Shown: one piece after another, positions 1-7,677 of the stretch | Numbering within the stretch: the stretch's first letter is position 1 | Layout: every line of letters starts with the position of its first letter | Source: Elusimicrobiales bacterium | GTDB lineage: Bacteria; Elusimicrobiota; Elusimicrobia; Elusimicrobiales; Elusimicrobiaceae | Direction of reading: 5' to 3' | Length of the DNA: 64,000 nucleotides | Assembly: GCA_041651175.1 (NCBI GenBank) | Contig: JBAZJT010000011.1 | Coordinates: forward strand, 23,275 to 87,274 | Notes under the pieces: model-generated | Told to the model about the DNA's origin: nothing | What the model saw: the letters and a program-made list of their open reading frames with translations, nothing else | The model's database searches: none | Position numbers and translations under genes: made by a program

Positions 1-643
1 GGGCGTCCGCGTCTATGGTGATGCCCCGCATCCTGGCAATGTCCCACTTGTTTAGCAGTATTATGACGGGCCGCTTCAGCGACAGTATCTCCAGCGCGAA
101 AAACAGGTTCCGCTCAAGGCTGGTGGAATCCACCACGTGGATGAATACCGAATCTTCGGCGCCTTCAAGCATCCGGCAGGCCACTTCCTCGGCCTTGCAG
201 GAGGCTTCAAGGCTGTAGGCGCCGGGAACGTCGGTTATGCGGCACTGCTCTCCCCCCAGCCTGGCCGAGCCGTGCAGATATTCCACCGTGGTTCCGGGAT
301 AGTTGGAGCTTATCGCGCCTATGCCGGTCAGCCGCGAAAACACCACGCTTTTGCCCACGTTCGGGTTTCCGGTCAGAAGAACGGGAAAGGGGCGCGGCTC
401 CACGGAGACATGCTCGCATATCCTGCGGCCAAGCGCGACCTGGCAGCCCGCCGCCTCCACCACCGCCGCCCCGCCCGGAGCCGAGGATATTTTGCGGATT
501 TGCCGCCCCTCGTAAATCCCCATGGCGGAAAGCCGCTTGCGCATGAACTCTCCGCCCGCTATGGCGGTAACTTTGGCGCTCGCCCCGTCCCGCAGAGAGG
601 CTAAAGTGGCATTCCCGGTTTTACAGGGCACGGCAGAAGGCAT
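1..643 (-). CDS. feoB: Ferrous iron transporter, FeoA-FeoB fusion (N-terminal part, truncated by window edge)
   Basis: Inner-membrane GTP-gated Fe(II) importer. The 214 visible codons start at an ATG at 643 and run off the left edge. Residues 10-85 look like an SH3-type FeoA domain. The FeoB G domain follows with G1 GNPNVGKS (about 92-99), a G2 region NYPGTT (114-119), G3 DVPG (138-141) and G4 NKWD (198-201). FeoA is normally a separate gene, so this is a fused FeoA-FeoB. G1 ends in Lys-Ser-Val rather than the usual Lys-Ser/Thr-Thr. The transmembrane gates lie outside the window. No strong ribosome site precedes the ATG. Ferrous iron uptake fits an anaerobic lifestyle. Family assignment is firm from the G motifs; the fusion is seen directly. 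Confidence 0.93.
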   Translation of the reverse strand, partial: MPSAVPCKTGNATLASLRDGASAKVTAIAGGEFMRKRLSAMGIYEGRQIRKISSAPGGAAVVEAAGCQVALGRRICEHVSVEPRPFPVLLTGNPNVGKSVVFSRLTGIGAISSNYPGTTVEYLHGSARLGGEQCRITDVPGAYSLEASCKAEEVACRMLEGAEDSVFIHVVDSTSLERNLFFALEILSLKRPVIILLNKWDIARMRGITIDADA

Positions 644-671
644 ATATCCATTATTCCAAGAAAACCGTTTC

Positions 672-711
672 CCGTCAAGAAAAGAGCAGGCCCCGCATAA
701 GCGGGGCCTGC
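672..711 (-). terminator. Rho-independent terminator of the His/Pro-repeat gene
   Basis: A perfect 11-bp stem (686-696 with 701-711) closes an ATAA loop. Read leftward it is followed by TCTTTTCTTG, a U-rich tail, about 20 nt after the stop codon at 731. Confidence 0.85.
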
Positions 712-730
712 CTGTCTGCGTCAATTCGGC

Positions 731-1990
731 TCAGTTCACAGCGCCGTCATTAACATCGGCGTCTGCCGCATCTCTATGGCCGCCATGCCCTCCGCCGGGA
801 TGGCCGCCGGGGTTGCCGCCGGGATGGCCTCCACCCCAACCGCCGCCAGGGTTAGGCGTAGGCTGCGGAGAGGGCTGCGGATGCCACGGCTGTGGCGCAG
901 GCTGCGGATGGTTCGGCTGCGGCGCAGGCTGAGGATGATTCGGCTGCGGACCGGGTTGCGGATGATGCCCGCCGGACGGCGGATTCGGCTGCGGCCCCGG
1001 GTGATTCGGCTGCGGCGCAGGCTGAGGATGATTCGGCTGCGGACCGGGTTGCGGATGATGCCCGCCGGACGGCGGATTCGGCTGCGGCCCCGGGTGATTC
1101 GGCTGCGGCGCAGGCTGAGGATGATTCGGCTGCGGACCGGGTTGCGGATGATGCCCGCCGGGATGCGGCCCCGGATGCGGACCGCCGGGCTGAGGATGAA
1201 CCGGTTGCGGGGGATAGTGATGATTCCACGGATTATGCCCCGGATAGGGATGATGATGGTAATTCCAATTGGGGTCCGGAACATAAGGATACCAGGGCCC
1301 AGGCCCGGCCCAGCCGTTGTTGAAATCCTCAAGCCAAGCCACCGCATACCCCGCCATGCAGGATGCCTCGCCTTCGGAGAATACCGCGGTGTTCATATAG
1401 CCCTTGGCAACGCTGCCGTTGAAGTGCAGATAGTAATTGCCCCCAGCATCGCCGATGGTTACCCCGCCCGCAAGGTTTACGCCCACACGTATGGCGTCGC
1501 CGCCGTCCGGTGTCGGAATATGCCCTGTTATTATCGCGGTGGTGGGGCCGTTCTGCCTGAATTCCAGGTCCACATCCTCGCCGCGCACCAGATACACGCT
1601 CGGTTCGTCCGGAGCGTTAAGCCGGTGAACCTCATAGGATATATCCGCGTTTTCCACGGTGGCCCGCACTGCGTAATCGCCGTAGCCGTTGCGGGTAACG
1701 GTAACATAGAAGGCATTTTCGTCGTCCCATATCGTGGTAACATTCCCGTTGCGCACCATCGGGACATCGCGCAATTCCACCCTCGGGTCGGGGGCTTCCT
1801 CTTCCGGCGGGGCCTCCCCGTCCTTCACGCCGGAAACAGCCATTCTGGCGGCGTCAGGCATGGGCACGTCCGCGGCATCGCTTATTCTAAACGGCGCAAG
1901 CTGCGGAATGCCCCTGTCCGCCAGGCCAAGCGCAAACAGCGGCGGCGCGCCAAAGACGGCAACCGCCAGAACAGAAACGACTTTCAGCAT
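731..1990 (-). CDS. Secreted His/Pro/Gly-rich tandem-repeat protein
   Basis: Unrecognised exported protein of about 419 residues. The start is the ATG at 1990, which has GGAGGA seven bases upstream; an in-frame ATG at 2011 has no such site. A signal peptide (MLKVVSVLAVAVFG...) is followed by a folded-looking region of roughly 230 residues without recognised motifs. A low-complexity C-terminal half is rich in His, Pro, Gln and Gly and contains two exact 31-residue repeats plus partial copies. It ends in a Gly-His tract with GGHPGG-like motifs. Clustered histidines could bind Ni, Zn or Cu, and the neighbours are metal transporters (feoB, mntP), but metal binding is inference. Several long frames opposite the repeat are compositional shadows. 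Confidence 0.8.
   Translation of the reverse strand: MLKVVSVLAVAVFGAPPLFALGLADRGIPQLAPFRISDAADVPMPDAARMAVSGVKDGEAPPEEEAPDPRVELRDVPMVRNGNVTTIWDDENAFYVTVTRNGYGDYAVRATVENADISYEVHRLNAPDEPSVYLVRGEDVDLEFRQNGPTTAIITGHIPTPDGGDAIRVGVNLAGGVTIGDAGGNYYLHFNGSVAKGYMNTAVFSEGEASCMAGYAVAWLEDFNNGWAGPGPWYPYVPDPNWNYHHHPYPGHNPWNHHYPPQPVHPQPGGPHPGPHPGGHHPQPGPQPNHPQPAPQPNHPGPQPNPPSGGHHPQPGPQPNHPQPAPQPNHPGPQPNPPSGGHHPQPGPQPNHPQPAPQPNHPQPAPQPWHPQPSPQPTPNPGGGWGGGHPGGNPGGHPGGGHGGHRDAADADVNDGAVN
907..1161. repeat. 93-bp tandem coding repeat
   Basis: Two adjacent 93-bp units (960-1052 and 1053-1145) appear identical by eye. A 53-bp partial unit (907-959) and a short partial unit (from 1146) flank them. The length is a multiple of three, so each unit adds 31 residues to the protein. 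Near-identity suggests recent expansion and length variation between strains. Confidence 0.9.
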
Positions 1991-2140
1991 TTTGGCTCCT
2001 CCCCTTGACATATTCAGAGCACACTGCGGATGATAGCATTTCCGTCGCGCATCTGCCTTGGTTGTCGCATATGCCCCGTTTCAGGGACAGGGCCGCAAGA
2101 CCTATCGCGGCGGCAGCGGGCAAAGTGATATTGTTTCCAT

Positions 2141-2665
2141 ATGCCTGTTCTTGAAATTCTTCTGATAGCGGTTGCCTTGTCCATGGACGCGGCGGCAGTG
2201 GCAGCCGCAGCCGGCGCGGCGGAAGGTTCTTTCCGCGTAAAACGCGCCCTGGAGATGGCTGCGTATTTTGGCGGCTTCCAGGCGGCCATGCCCGCGCTGG
2301 GCTGGCTTGCCGGAGCGGCCGCGGCGCAGCACATGGCGGCATTCGCCGGCATGGCGGCGGCAGCGCTTCTGGCCGCGGTGGGCGCCAAAATGATATGCGC
2401 CGCCGTAAGCGGAGAGGAAACCGGCAAGCTCCCGCTGCCCGCGCTGGCGCTGGCCACCAGCGTGGACGCGTTCGCTGTGGGGGCGGGGTTTTCGCTGCTT
2501 TCCGTGCCGCTTCTTGCGCCGTGCATGGTCATCGGCGCGGTTACATTCCTGCTGACGCTGTCCGCGTTTTACGCGGGCATACGGCTTGGGAAAATGATAG
2601 GCGGGAAAGCCGAGGCGGCGGGGGGAATTGTTCTTGTCATCATCGCCATAAGCCTAATCAAATAA
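2141..2665 (+). CDS. mntP: Manganese efflux pump MntP
   Basis: Small inner-membrane Mn(II) exporter (DUF204 family). The length of 174 residues is close to the usual 180-190. It is almost wholly hydrophobic with about six membrane segments in two homologous halves. Each half carries the family's acidic motif: SMDAA with D16 and SVDAFAVG with D109, which are metal-pathway residues in E. coli MntP. No convincing Shine-Dalgarno site precedes the ATG, and I could not recognise a yybP-ykoY manganese riboswitch in the 150 bp upstream. The stop codon overlaps the U-tract of the terminator of the convergent gene. Confidence 0.9.
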   Translation: MPVLEILLIAVALSMDAAAVAAAAGAAEGSFRVKRALEMAAYFGGFQAAMPALGWLAGAAAAQHMAAFAGMAAAALLAAVGAKMICAAVSGEETGKLPLPALALATSVDAFAVGAGFSLLSVPLLAPCMVIGAVTFLLTLSAFYAGIRLGKMIGGKAEAAGGIVLVIIAISLIK

Positions 2666-2695
2666 AAGCCCGCCGCCGGGTATCCGGCGGCGGGC
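2664..2695 (-). terminator. Terminator of the thioredoxin-like gene
   Basis: A perfect 12-bp GC stem (2668-2679 with 2684-2695) has a GTAT loop and is followed leftward by TTTTATTTG. It serves the leftward redoxin gene and lies against the mntP stop codon. Confidence 0.85.
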
Positions 2696-2711
2696 GGCGA
2701 AGCGGAATTTT

Positions 2712-3281
2712 TCAGGATTTCTTTGCCGGAGAAAGAACCTTCTCTATCGCGGCGGAAAACGTTTTCTCGTCGCCGTCGTCGTATCCCAGCCATTTGCCGG
2801 CCACATCGTGTGAACTGTCCAGCAGATAGAAATTCGGCACGCCGTGCGCCTTGTAGGCAACGGAAACCGGCTTGCCGCCGACCACTATAGGAAACGACAA
2901 TTTGTATTTCTGGGCAAAGTCGCGCGCTTTTTCCGGCGCATTTTCCGTGGAAATGCCCAGCACCGCCAGCCCCTTCGGGCCGTAGGTTTCGCTGATATGC
3001 TGCATCACCGGAGCGGCAAACTTGCAATACGGGCAGTAGGAGGTGAAAAACATCACCAGCACCGGCTTGCCGGCATAGCTGGCAAGGTCCACATTCACGC
3101 CGTCGTAGCCGTTAAGCGAAAAATAGGTGTCCTTTTTGACATAAGCCGGTTTTTCCGGCGCGGGCGCCTGCGCGGGCGCAACTGCGGCGGATGACACCGC
3201 CACCGGCGCTTCCCCCTGCGCGCAAAAAGCGGGAACCGACAGACAGCCTAACGACAACGCGGCAATTGTGAGTTTTCTCAT
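2712..3281 (-). CDS. Exported thioredoxin-like (TlpA/ResA-type) thiol-disulfide protein
   Basis: Probable periplasmic redoxin of 189 residues. The start is taken at the ATG at 3281, because the in-frame upstream start is only a TTG. The N-terminus MRKLTIAALSLGCLSVPAFC is a signal peptide, followed by an Ala/Pro-rich spacer and a thioredoxin fold. The active site is CPYC within the FFTSYCPYC stretch, and the cis-Pro motif is GVPNFYLLD. TlpA/ResA-type proteins reduce disulfides in apocytochromes or other exported proteins; which substrate applies here cannot be read from context. No haem biogenesis genes are adjacent. A perfect terminator follows at 2664-2695. Confidence 0.85.
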   Translation of the reverse strand: MRKLTIAALSLGCLSVPAFCAQGEAPVAVSSAAVAPAQAPAPEKPAYVKKDTYFSLNGYDGVNVDLASYAGKPVLVMFFTSYCPYCKFAAPVMQHISETYGPKGLAVLGISTENAPEKARDFAQKYKLSFPIVVGGKPVSVAYKAHGVPNFYLLDSSHDVAGKWLGYDDGDEKTFSAAIEKVLSPAKKS

Positions 3282-3386
3282 TGAACAATTAAACAAAAAA
3301 ACCCCGTTTCCTGTCTATGCGGAAGGCGCCTTCTAATGATAAAATATAAGGGTCGCATCATACTCTGCGGATACTCAGGAGGATAT

Positions 3387-3557
3387 ATGGCCTACAAAAT
3401 CAATGCCGAAGCATGCATCAACTGCGGCGCGTGCGAACCCGCCTGCCCCGTGCAGGCGATAACAGAGAGCAACGAAAAACGCGTCATAGACGCCGCCAAG
3501 TGCATAGACTGCGGAGCCTGCTCCGGCACCTGCCCGGTTCAGGCAATAGCGCAGTAG
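3387..3557 (+). CDS. 2[4Fe-4S] ferredoxin
   Basis: Small electron carrier of 56 residues, the size of clostridial-type ferredoxins. Two complete cluster motifs are present: CINCGACEPACP and CIDCGACSGTCP, each CxxCxxCxxxCP. The start is the ATG at 3387 because AGGAGG lies six bases upstream; an upstream in-frame start (3336) would add an unrelated tail. A TAAAAT-like -10 lies near 3340-3345. The stop is four bases before the next ATG, so it is probably co-transcribed with the rescue-factor and flavoprotein genes. Such ferredoxins shuttle low-potential electrons in anaerobes. Confidence 0.95.
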   Translation: MAYKINAEACINCGACEPACPVQAITESNEKRVIDAAKCIDCGACSGTCPVQAIAQ

Positions 3558-3561
3558 ACGG

Positions 3562-3915
3562 ATGGAGTTTCCCGCCGGCGCGGCGGTTCAGCCTCAAAAA
3601 CTGGCCGCGCTGCGCGCCCTCGTCGCCCGGCTGGGCATAGACCTGCCCGCCGTGGAGGAGAAGTTCGCCGCCGGCGGGGGGCATGGCGGGCAAAAAACCA
3701 ACCGCTCGCGCAACTGCGTCCAGCTGAAATACCGGGGAATTTCCGTGCGCTGCCGGAGGGAACGATCCCTCTCGCTCAACAGATTCCTGGCATTGCGCGA
3801 ACTGGCGGAAAGAATTGAAATGCAAATCTCGCCCCAAACTTCCCAAAAACTTCAGGACAGGGAGAAAATCCGTAAATCCAAGCTGCGCCGCCGCGCGCGC
3901 AGGGATAACCCGTGA
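3562..3915 (+). CDS. GGQ-motif peptide-release (ribosome rescue) protein
   Basis: A 117-residue class I release-factor catalytic domain without codon-recognition domains. The GGQ motif is at residues 42-44 in the context GGGHGGQKTNRS, and a strongly basic C-terminal tail follows (KSKLRRRARRDNP). ArfB/YaeJ and mitochondrial rescue factors share this architecture. They place the basic tail in the empty mRNA channel and hydrolyse peptidyl-tRNA on stalled ribosomes. The tail here is shorter than in E. coli ArfB, so it may be the related release-factor-like family. The gene overlaps the next one by four bases (GTGA), implying translational coupling. Confidence 0.85.
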   Translation: MEFPAGAAVQPQKLAALRALVARLGIDLPAVEEKFAAGGGHGGQKTNRSRNCVQLKYRGISVRCRRERSLSLNRFLALRELAERIEMQISPQTSQKLQDREKIRKSKLRRRARRDNP

Positions 3916-5153
3916 TTACAGACGTCCTTGTGGCGGGCGCGGGCGCCAGCGGCCTGTTCTGCGCGCTGCACGCGGCAAGAGGCGGCGCCTCCGTAATCGT
4001 CCGGGAGGCGGGTCCGGCGGCGGGGCGTAAAATCCTTGCCAGCGGCAACGGACGCTGCAATCTGACAAACCTCAACGTCTCTGCGGAACATTATCACGGC
4101 GGCAGGGAACTGGCGCGGGCCGCGCTTGCAAACTTCGGCGGCAAAAACGCCAGGGACTTCTTTGAAACCCTGGGCGTCATGACCGTGGAGGAGGACGGGG
4201 GCAGGATATTCCCCCGCGCCGGCAGGTCCGGCGCGGTGCTTACGCCCCTTCTGTGCGCCGCGACGGAAGCCGGCGCCAGAATAGAGCTTAACGGAAAAAT
4301 AACGGCCATACGGCGCGAAGGCGGAATCTACAAAGCCTTTGACGGCGCAGGGGGCCGCATTGAAGCGCGCAACGTAGTGCTGGCCTGCGGTTCCGCCGCG
4401 GCATCCGGGCTTGGCGGCGGAATGTCCGGGTATTCTCTGGCGGAAAGCTTCGGCCACGCCATAATCCCGCCGTCGCCCGCGCTTGTGCCGCTGCGCTCCG
4501 GCGAGAAAGGGCTGCGCCGGCTGGCGGGGATACGGGTCCATGCCGCGCTTTGCGCAAAACGCGACGGGCGGACTTTATGTTCCGCGGCAGGCGAAACCCT
4601 GTTTACGGATTACGGCCTGTCCGGGCCGGCGGCGCTGAACCTGTCCGCCGGCTGCGCTGCGGAACTGCAATCCGGCCCGCTGGGCTGCGAAATGAATCTG
4701 TTCCCGGATATGGAGCAGCGCAAATTCATGGATTTTTTCTCCGCGCGGGCGAAAATGTTCGCCTCAAGGCCGATGAAGCATTTTTTCGCCGGGATGCTGC
4801 ATGAAACAGTCGCCAACCTTATAATGGACATAGCCGGAATAGACCGCAACTCGCCCGCGGGCGAACACGCGGGAAAAGCCGCCGCGCTCTGCCAGCGCTG
4901 GGAATTCACCCTTTCAGGCACAAGACCCATGTCGGAAGCCATGGCGGCGGCGGGGGGGGTGAAGTCCTCGGAAATCAACCCGGATACGATGGAATCCAGG
5001 CTGGCGCGCGGATTGTTTATAACGGGCGAGTTGCTGGAGCCTGTAGGCGAAAGCGGGGGCTGCAACCTCCACCTGGCATGGGCCACGGGAAGGCTGGCGG
5101 GCCTGGCCTGCGCGTCCGGCGCGCGCGCGCGGCAACAGAATGGTCGGCAGTAG
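3912..5153 (+). CDS. NAD(P)/FAD-dependent oxidoreductase, HI0933/YhiN family
   Basis: Flavoprotein of 413 residues starting at a GTG that overlaps the previous stop. A Rossmann dinucleotide motif GAGASG lies near residue 9-14 (consensus GxGxxG). The family signature GRKILASGNGRCNLTN occurs around residues 37-52, and a second FAD-contact region near the C-terminus contains ITGELLEPVGESGG. Members are called BaiN/YhiN or aminoacetone-oxidase-like, but their physiological substrate is poorly defined. Length and motif order match the family. Context with ferredoxin suggests redox chemistry but does not reveal a substrate. Confidence 0.9.
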   Translation: MITDVLVAGAGASGLFCALHAARGGASVIVREAGPAAGRKILASGNGRCNLTNLNVSAEHYHGGRELARAALANFGGKNARDFFETLGVMTVEEDGGRIFPRAGRSGAVLTPLLCAATEAGARIELNGKITAIRREGGIYKAFDGAGGRIEARNVVLACGSAAASGLGGGMSGYSLAESFGHAIIPPSPALVPLRSGEKGLRRLAGIRVHAALCAKRDGRTLCSAAGETLFTDYGLSGPAALNLSAGCAAELQSGPLGCEMNLFPDMEQRKFMDFFSARAKMFASRPMKHFFAGMLHETVANLIMDIAGIDRNSPAGEHAGKAAALCQRWEFTLSGTRPMSEAMAAAGGVKSSEINPDTMESRLARGLFITGELLEPVGESGGCNLHLAWATGRLAGLACASGARARQQNGRQ

Positions 5154-5166
5154 CGGACCGTTAGGG

Positions 5167-5195
5167 TTTCCATTTGCGCAACGGTAATATATAAT
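5167..5195 (+). promoter_or_regulatory. Putative promoter of the WD40-kinase operon
   Basis: TTTCCA (5167-5172) and a perfect TATAAT (5190-5195) are separated by 17 bp. The predicted transcript starts about 10 nt before the ATG at 5212, leaving almost no leader and no Shine-Dalgarno site. Confidence 0.5.
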
Positions 5196-5211
5196 ATCAA
5201 CACCTACTGAT

Positions 5212-7677
5212 ATGACACTTCTGAAGGCGATGGAAAGAACAGCCGCTGTCACAAAATGCCTTTGCGCTATGGCCGCCGCATGGTGCCTGGCCGCGCCCGC
5301 CATGGCGGAACTGCCGAACGCTCCGCACAAAACATTCCGCGTCCAGGGCGGCTCGCCGTCAGGCATGGCATTATCCCCGGACGGCAATTTCACCCTCGTG
5401 GCGGACCGTTCTCCGGTGCTGCGGGTGTTTTCGGTGAAAACCGGCGGCATGGTCCGCAAATTCACCTCCAACGGCGACATTCGCATTGCTCTGTGGTCGC
5501 CGGACGGACGTACTGTCGCGGGCGCGGGTTCAGGACGAATATGGCTGTGGAATTACGCTTCCGGCAAGATTGTCAGACACCTTGGCGGACAGAAGAGCGA
5601 CTTGAACGCGGCGGCATTCTCACCCGACGGCAAAATGCTGGCCTGCGCCGGCGAAGACAGGACTCTGAGAGTATATCGCCTGTCAGACGGTATGGAGGCG
5701 GCGGTAATAACCTCCGGCGCCGCGCCGCTGGTTGCCGCGATATTCTCCGCGGACGGCAAACATCTCGCAGACGCGGGCGCCGACAACCGCGTCCGCCTTT
5801 TCCGTGTTTCGGACTGGGCGCTGCAAAACACTTTTGAAACCGCGGCCCGCGTAAGCCACGCTGCCATATCGGCTGACGGCAGCTATATAGCCGCCGTCGG
5901 CGCGGACGGTAAAATTTACGCATTCAACACCGTCAGCGGCGCAACAGCCCAGCTGGGCACCCGCGACAGAACGGCAAGCGCGGCGGCGTTCTCCCCTTCA
6001 GGCCGGTATCTGGCCGGAGTGGGAACGAGCGCCGGAATCCGTCTGTGGGACATGCAGACCTTCCAGCTGGCTGCCACATTGCAGGGCGGAAAGGGCGACG
6101 CGGTGTCGGTCGCGTGGAACAGGGACGGCTCCGGCCTGGCCGCGCTTTCGGCGGACGGTTCCGTCAATCTGTGGAAACTTAGCCTTCTTGACATCCCCGG
6201 CGCCGCACCGCAAAAAAGCTTGTCTCCGCCGACGCCCCAGCAGAAAGCCGATGCAAAAAGCGGGGCATACCCGGAACGCGGATACGACGAATCACCCAAA
6301 GGCCGAGTAACCAGGCTTTTTTCGGGAATGCTGTCCGCGCGGATGCTTATGCTGATACTTGTATCCGCAGGACTGATATTCACCCTGATGGCCACAATGA
6401 CGGACATGTTCCTGCACCCGGAAAAAGTATTTGAGGAAAAGTCGTCGCGTTACGAGCCCCCTTCGGAGCTTCAACGCGCACCCGGCGGTTTCGTTTTTCC
6501 GAAACACACGGAAAAAAAGCCAAAGCAGGAGGCGGAATCCGCCGCTGCGGAGAGTTCCAATGTACTGTCTCAGCTTGGCAAGGCACGCGCCTCCGCCCAG
6601 CCGCCAGCGCACAGCGCGGGGCCGGAGTTTTTCACAAATCCGCCGCTGATGGTGGAATCCCCCAAGCCCGAGCCGGCGCCCGAACCGCAGATAACGGCAC
6701 TCCCCGCTCGCCAGATAATGCAGCCGCCACCTCCACCATCTCTGGAAACGCAGCAACCGCCGCCGCCCGCTGCGGCGGAAAGCGAGCCGCGCCCCCTTAT
6801 CGTGCCGGAACGCGGCAAGCAGCCGGACGCCGCGCCCCCGCCGCCGGCCCCGCCGGCGAAAACAGAAACGGAAAAACCCTCCGACATGGTGTCCGGCAAA
6901 TACCGTCTGCTACGCGAGGTCGGGCGCGGCGGCATGGCCATAGTCTACGAGGCGGTTGACATACAACTGGACAAAAAATTCGCGCTCAAAAAAATGAAGG
7001 AGGGCTCCTCGCTCAGCGAACGCGAACGCAAACGTTTCATAGAGGAAGCCCGCATCACCGCCAAGCTGCGCCATCCCAACATAGTGGATATTTACTCCAT
7101 CAACGAGGAAGGCGCGGATATTTATCTGGTCTTTGAATTTGTGGACGGCAAAACGCTGGAGAACCTGCTGACCCGCTACCGGCACATACCGGCAAAGCAG
7201 TGTGTGGCGATATCAAACCACATACTGTCCGCGCTGGATTACGCGCATTCAAAAGGCGTGGTGCACAGGGACCTCAAGCCTTCCAACATAATGGTCGCAG
7301 ACGACGGTTTTGTGCGCGTCATGGATTTCGGAATAGCCCAGCTGGCCCGCCTGGCCACCGCCACCCGCGCCGGAGCCGACATATCCGGCACGCTGGCCTA
7401 CATGGCGCCGGAGCAGCACCTGGGCAAATATGACAGCCGCGCGGATATTTTCGCTTTCGGCGCCACCCTCTACGAAATGGCCACCGGAAGACTTACTTTC
7501 CCGGGGCCGGATTTCCTCTCGCAAAAGCGCGAGGCGCATTACAAAAAGCCCTCCCAGGTGACGCAGATGCCGCAGGCCCTGGAAGACCTTATAGTCGCCT
7601 GCCTGCACCCGGACAAGGCAATGCGCCCCGCCAGCGCGCAGGAAGTGCAGGCCCGCCTCCGGGACCTCAAACTCTGA
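5212..7677 (+). CDS. Receptor-like Ser/Thr protein kinase with N-terminal WD40 propeller
   Basis: An 821-residue membrane signalling protein. A signal peptide (about 1-31) precedes seven WD40-type blades (about 40-335, with recurring FSPDGK motifs), enough for one closed propeller. One membrane helix (about 376-397) and a Pro-rich linker (about 430-555) lead to a complete protein kinase domain (564-821). Kinase motifs are the Gly loop GRGGMA, ALKK lysine, HRDLKPSN (685-692), DFG (705-707) and MAPEQ. Topology implies an outside propeller and a cytoplasmic kinase, the reverse of the usual PASTA-type order (kinase first). An ATG at 5230 is an alternative start. The next gene overlaps by one base and also encodes a propeller. 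Confidence 0.92.
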   Translation: MTLLKAMERTAAVTKCLCAMAAAWCLAAPAMAELPNAPHKTFRVQGGSPSGMALSPDGNFTLVADRSPVLRVFSVKTGGMVRKFTSNGDIRIALWSPDGRTVAGAGSGRIWLWNYASGKIVRHLGGQKSDLNAAAFSPDGKMLACAGEDRTLRVYRLSDGMEAAVITSGAAPLVAAIFSADGKHLADAGADNRVRLFRVSDWALQNTFETAARVSHAAISADGSYIAAVGADGKIYAFNTVSGATAQLGTRDRTASAAAFSPSGRYLAGVGTSAGIRLWDMQTFQLAATLQGGKGDAVSVAWNRDGSGLAALSADGSVNLWKLSLLDIPGAAPQKSLSPPTPQQKADAKSGAYPERGYDESPKGRVTRLFSGMLSARMLMLILVSAGLIFTLMATMTDMFLHPEKVFEEKSSRYEPPSELQRAPGGFVFPKHTEKKPKQEAESAAAESSNVLSQLGKARASAQPPAHSAGPEFFTNPPLMVESPKPEPAPEPQITALPARQIMQPPPPPSLETQQPPPPAAAESEPRPLIVPERGKQPDAAPPPPAPPAKTETEKPSDMVSGKYRLLREVGRGGMAIVYEAVDIQLDKKFALKKMKEGSSLSERERKRFIEEARITAKLRHPNIVDIYSINEEGADIYLVFEFVDGKTLENLLTRYRHIPAKQCVAISNHILSALDYAHSKGVVHRDLKPSNIMVADDGFVRVMDFGIAQLARLATATRAGADISGTLAYMAPEQHLGKYDSRADIFAFGATLYEMATGRLTFPGPDFLSQKREAHYKKPSQVTQMPQALEDLIVACLHPDKAMRPASAQEVQARLRDLKL

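Noticed and set aside
907..1161. Possible CRISPR array
   Set aside because: Repeat units are 93 bp, adjacent without unique spacers, and in frame with a protein; no cas genes are present.
776..2008. Long open frames on the + strand opposite the His/Pro-repeat gene
   Set aside because: They arise from the repetitive GC-rich coding sequence on the other strand, have Arg-rich or Ala/Asp low-complexity products and no ribosome sites.
2012..2140. yybP-ykoY manganese riboswitch upstream of mntP
   Set aside because: Could not recognise the conserved loop sequences; the spacing to the start is also short.
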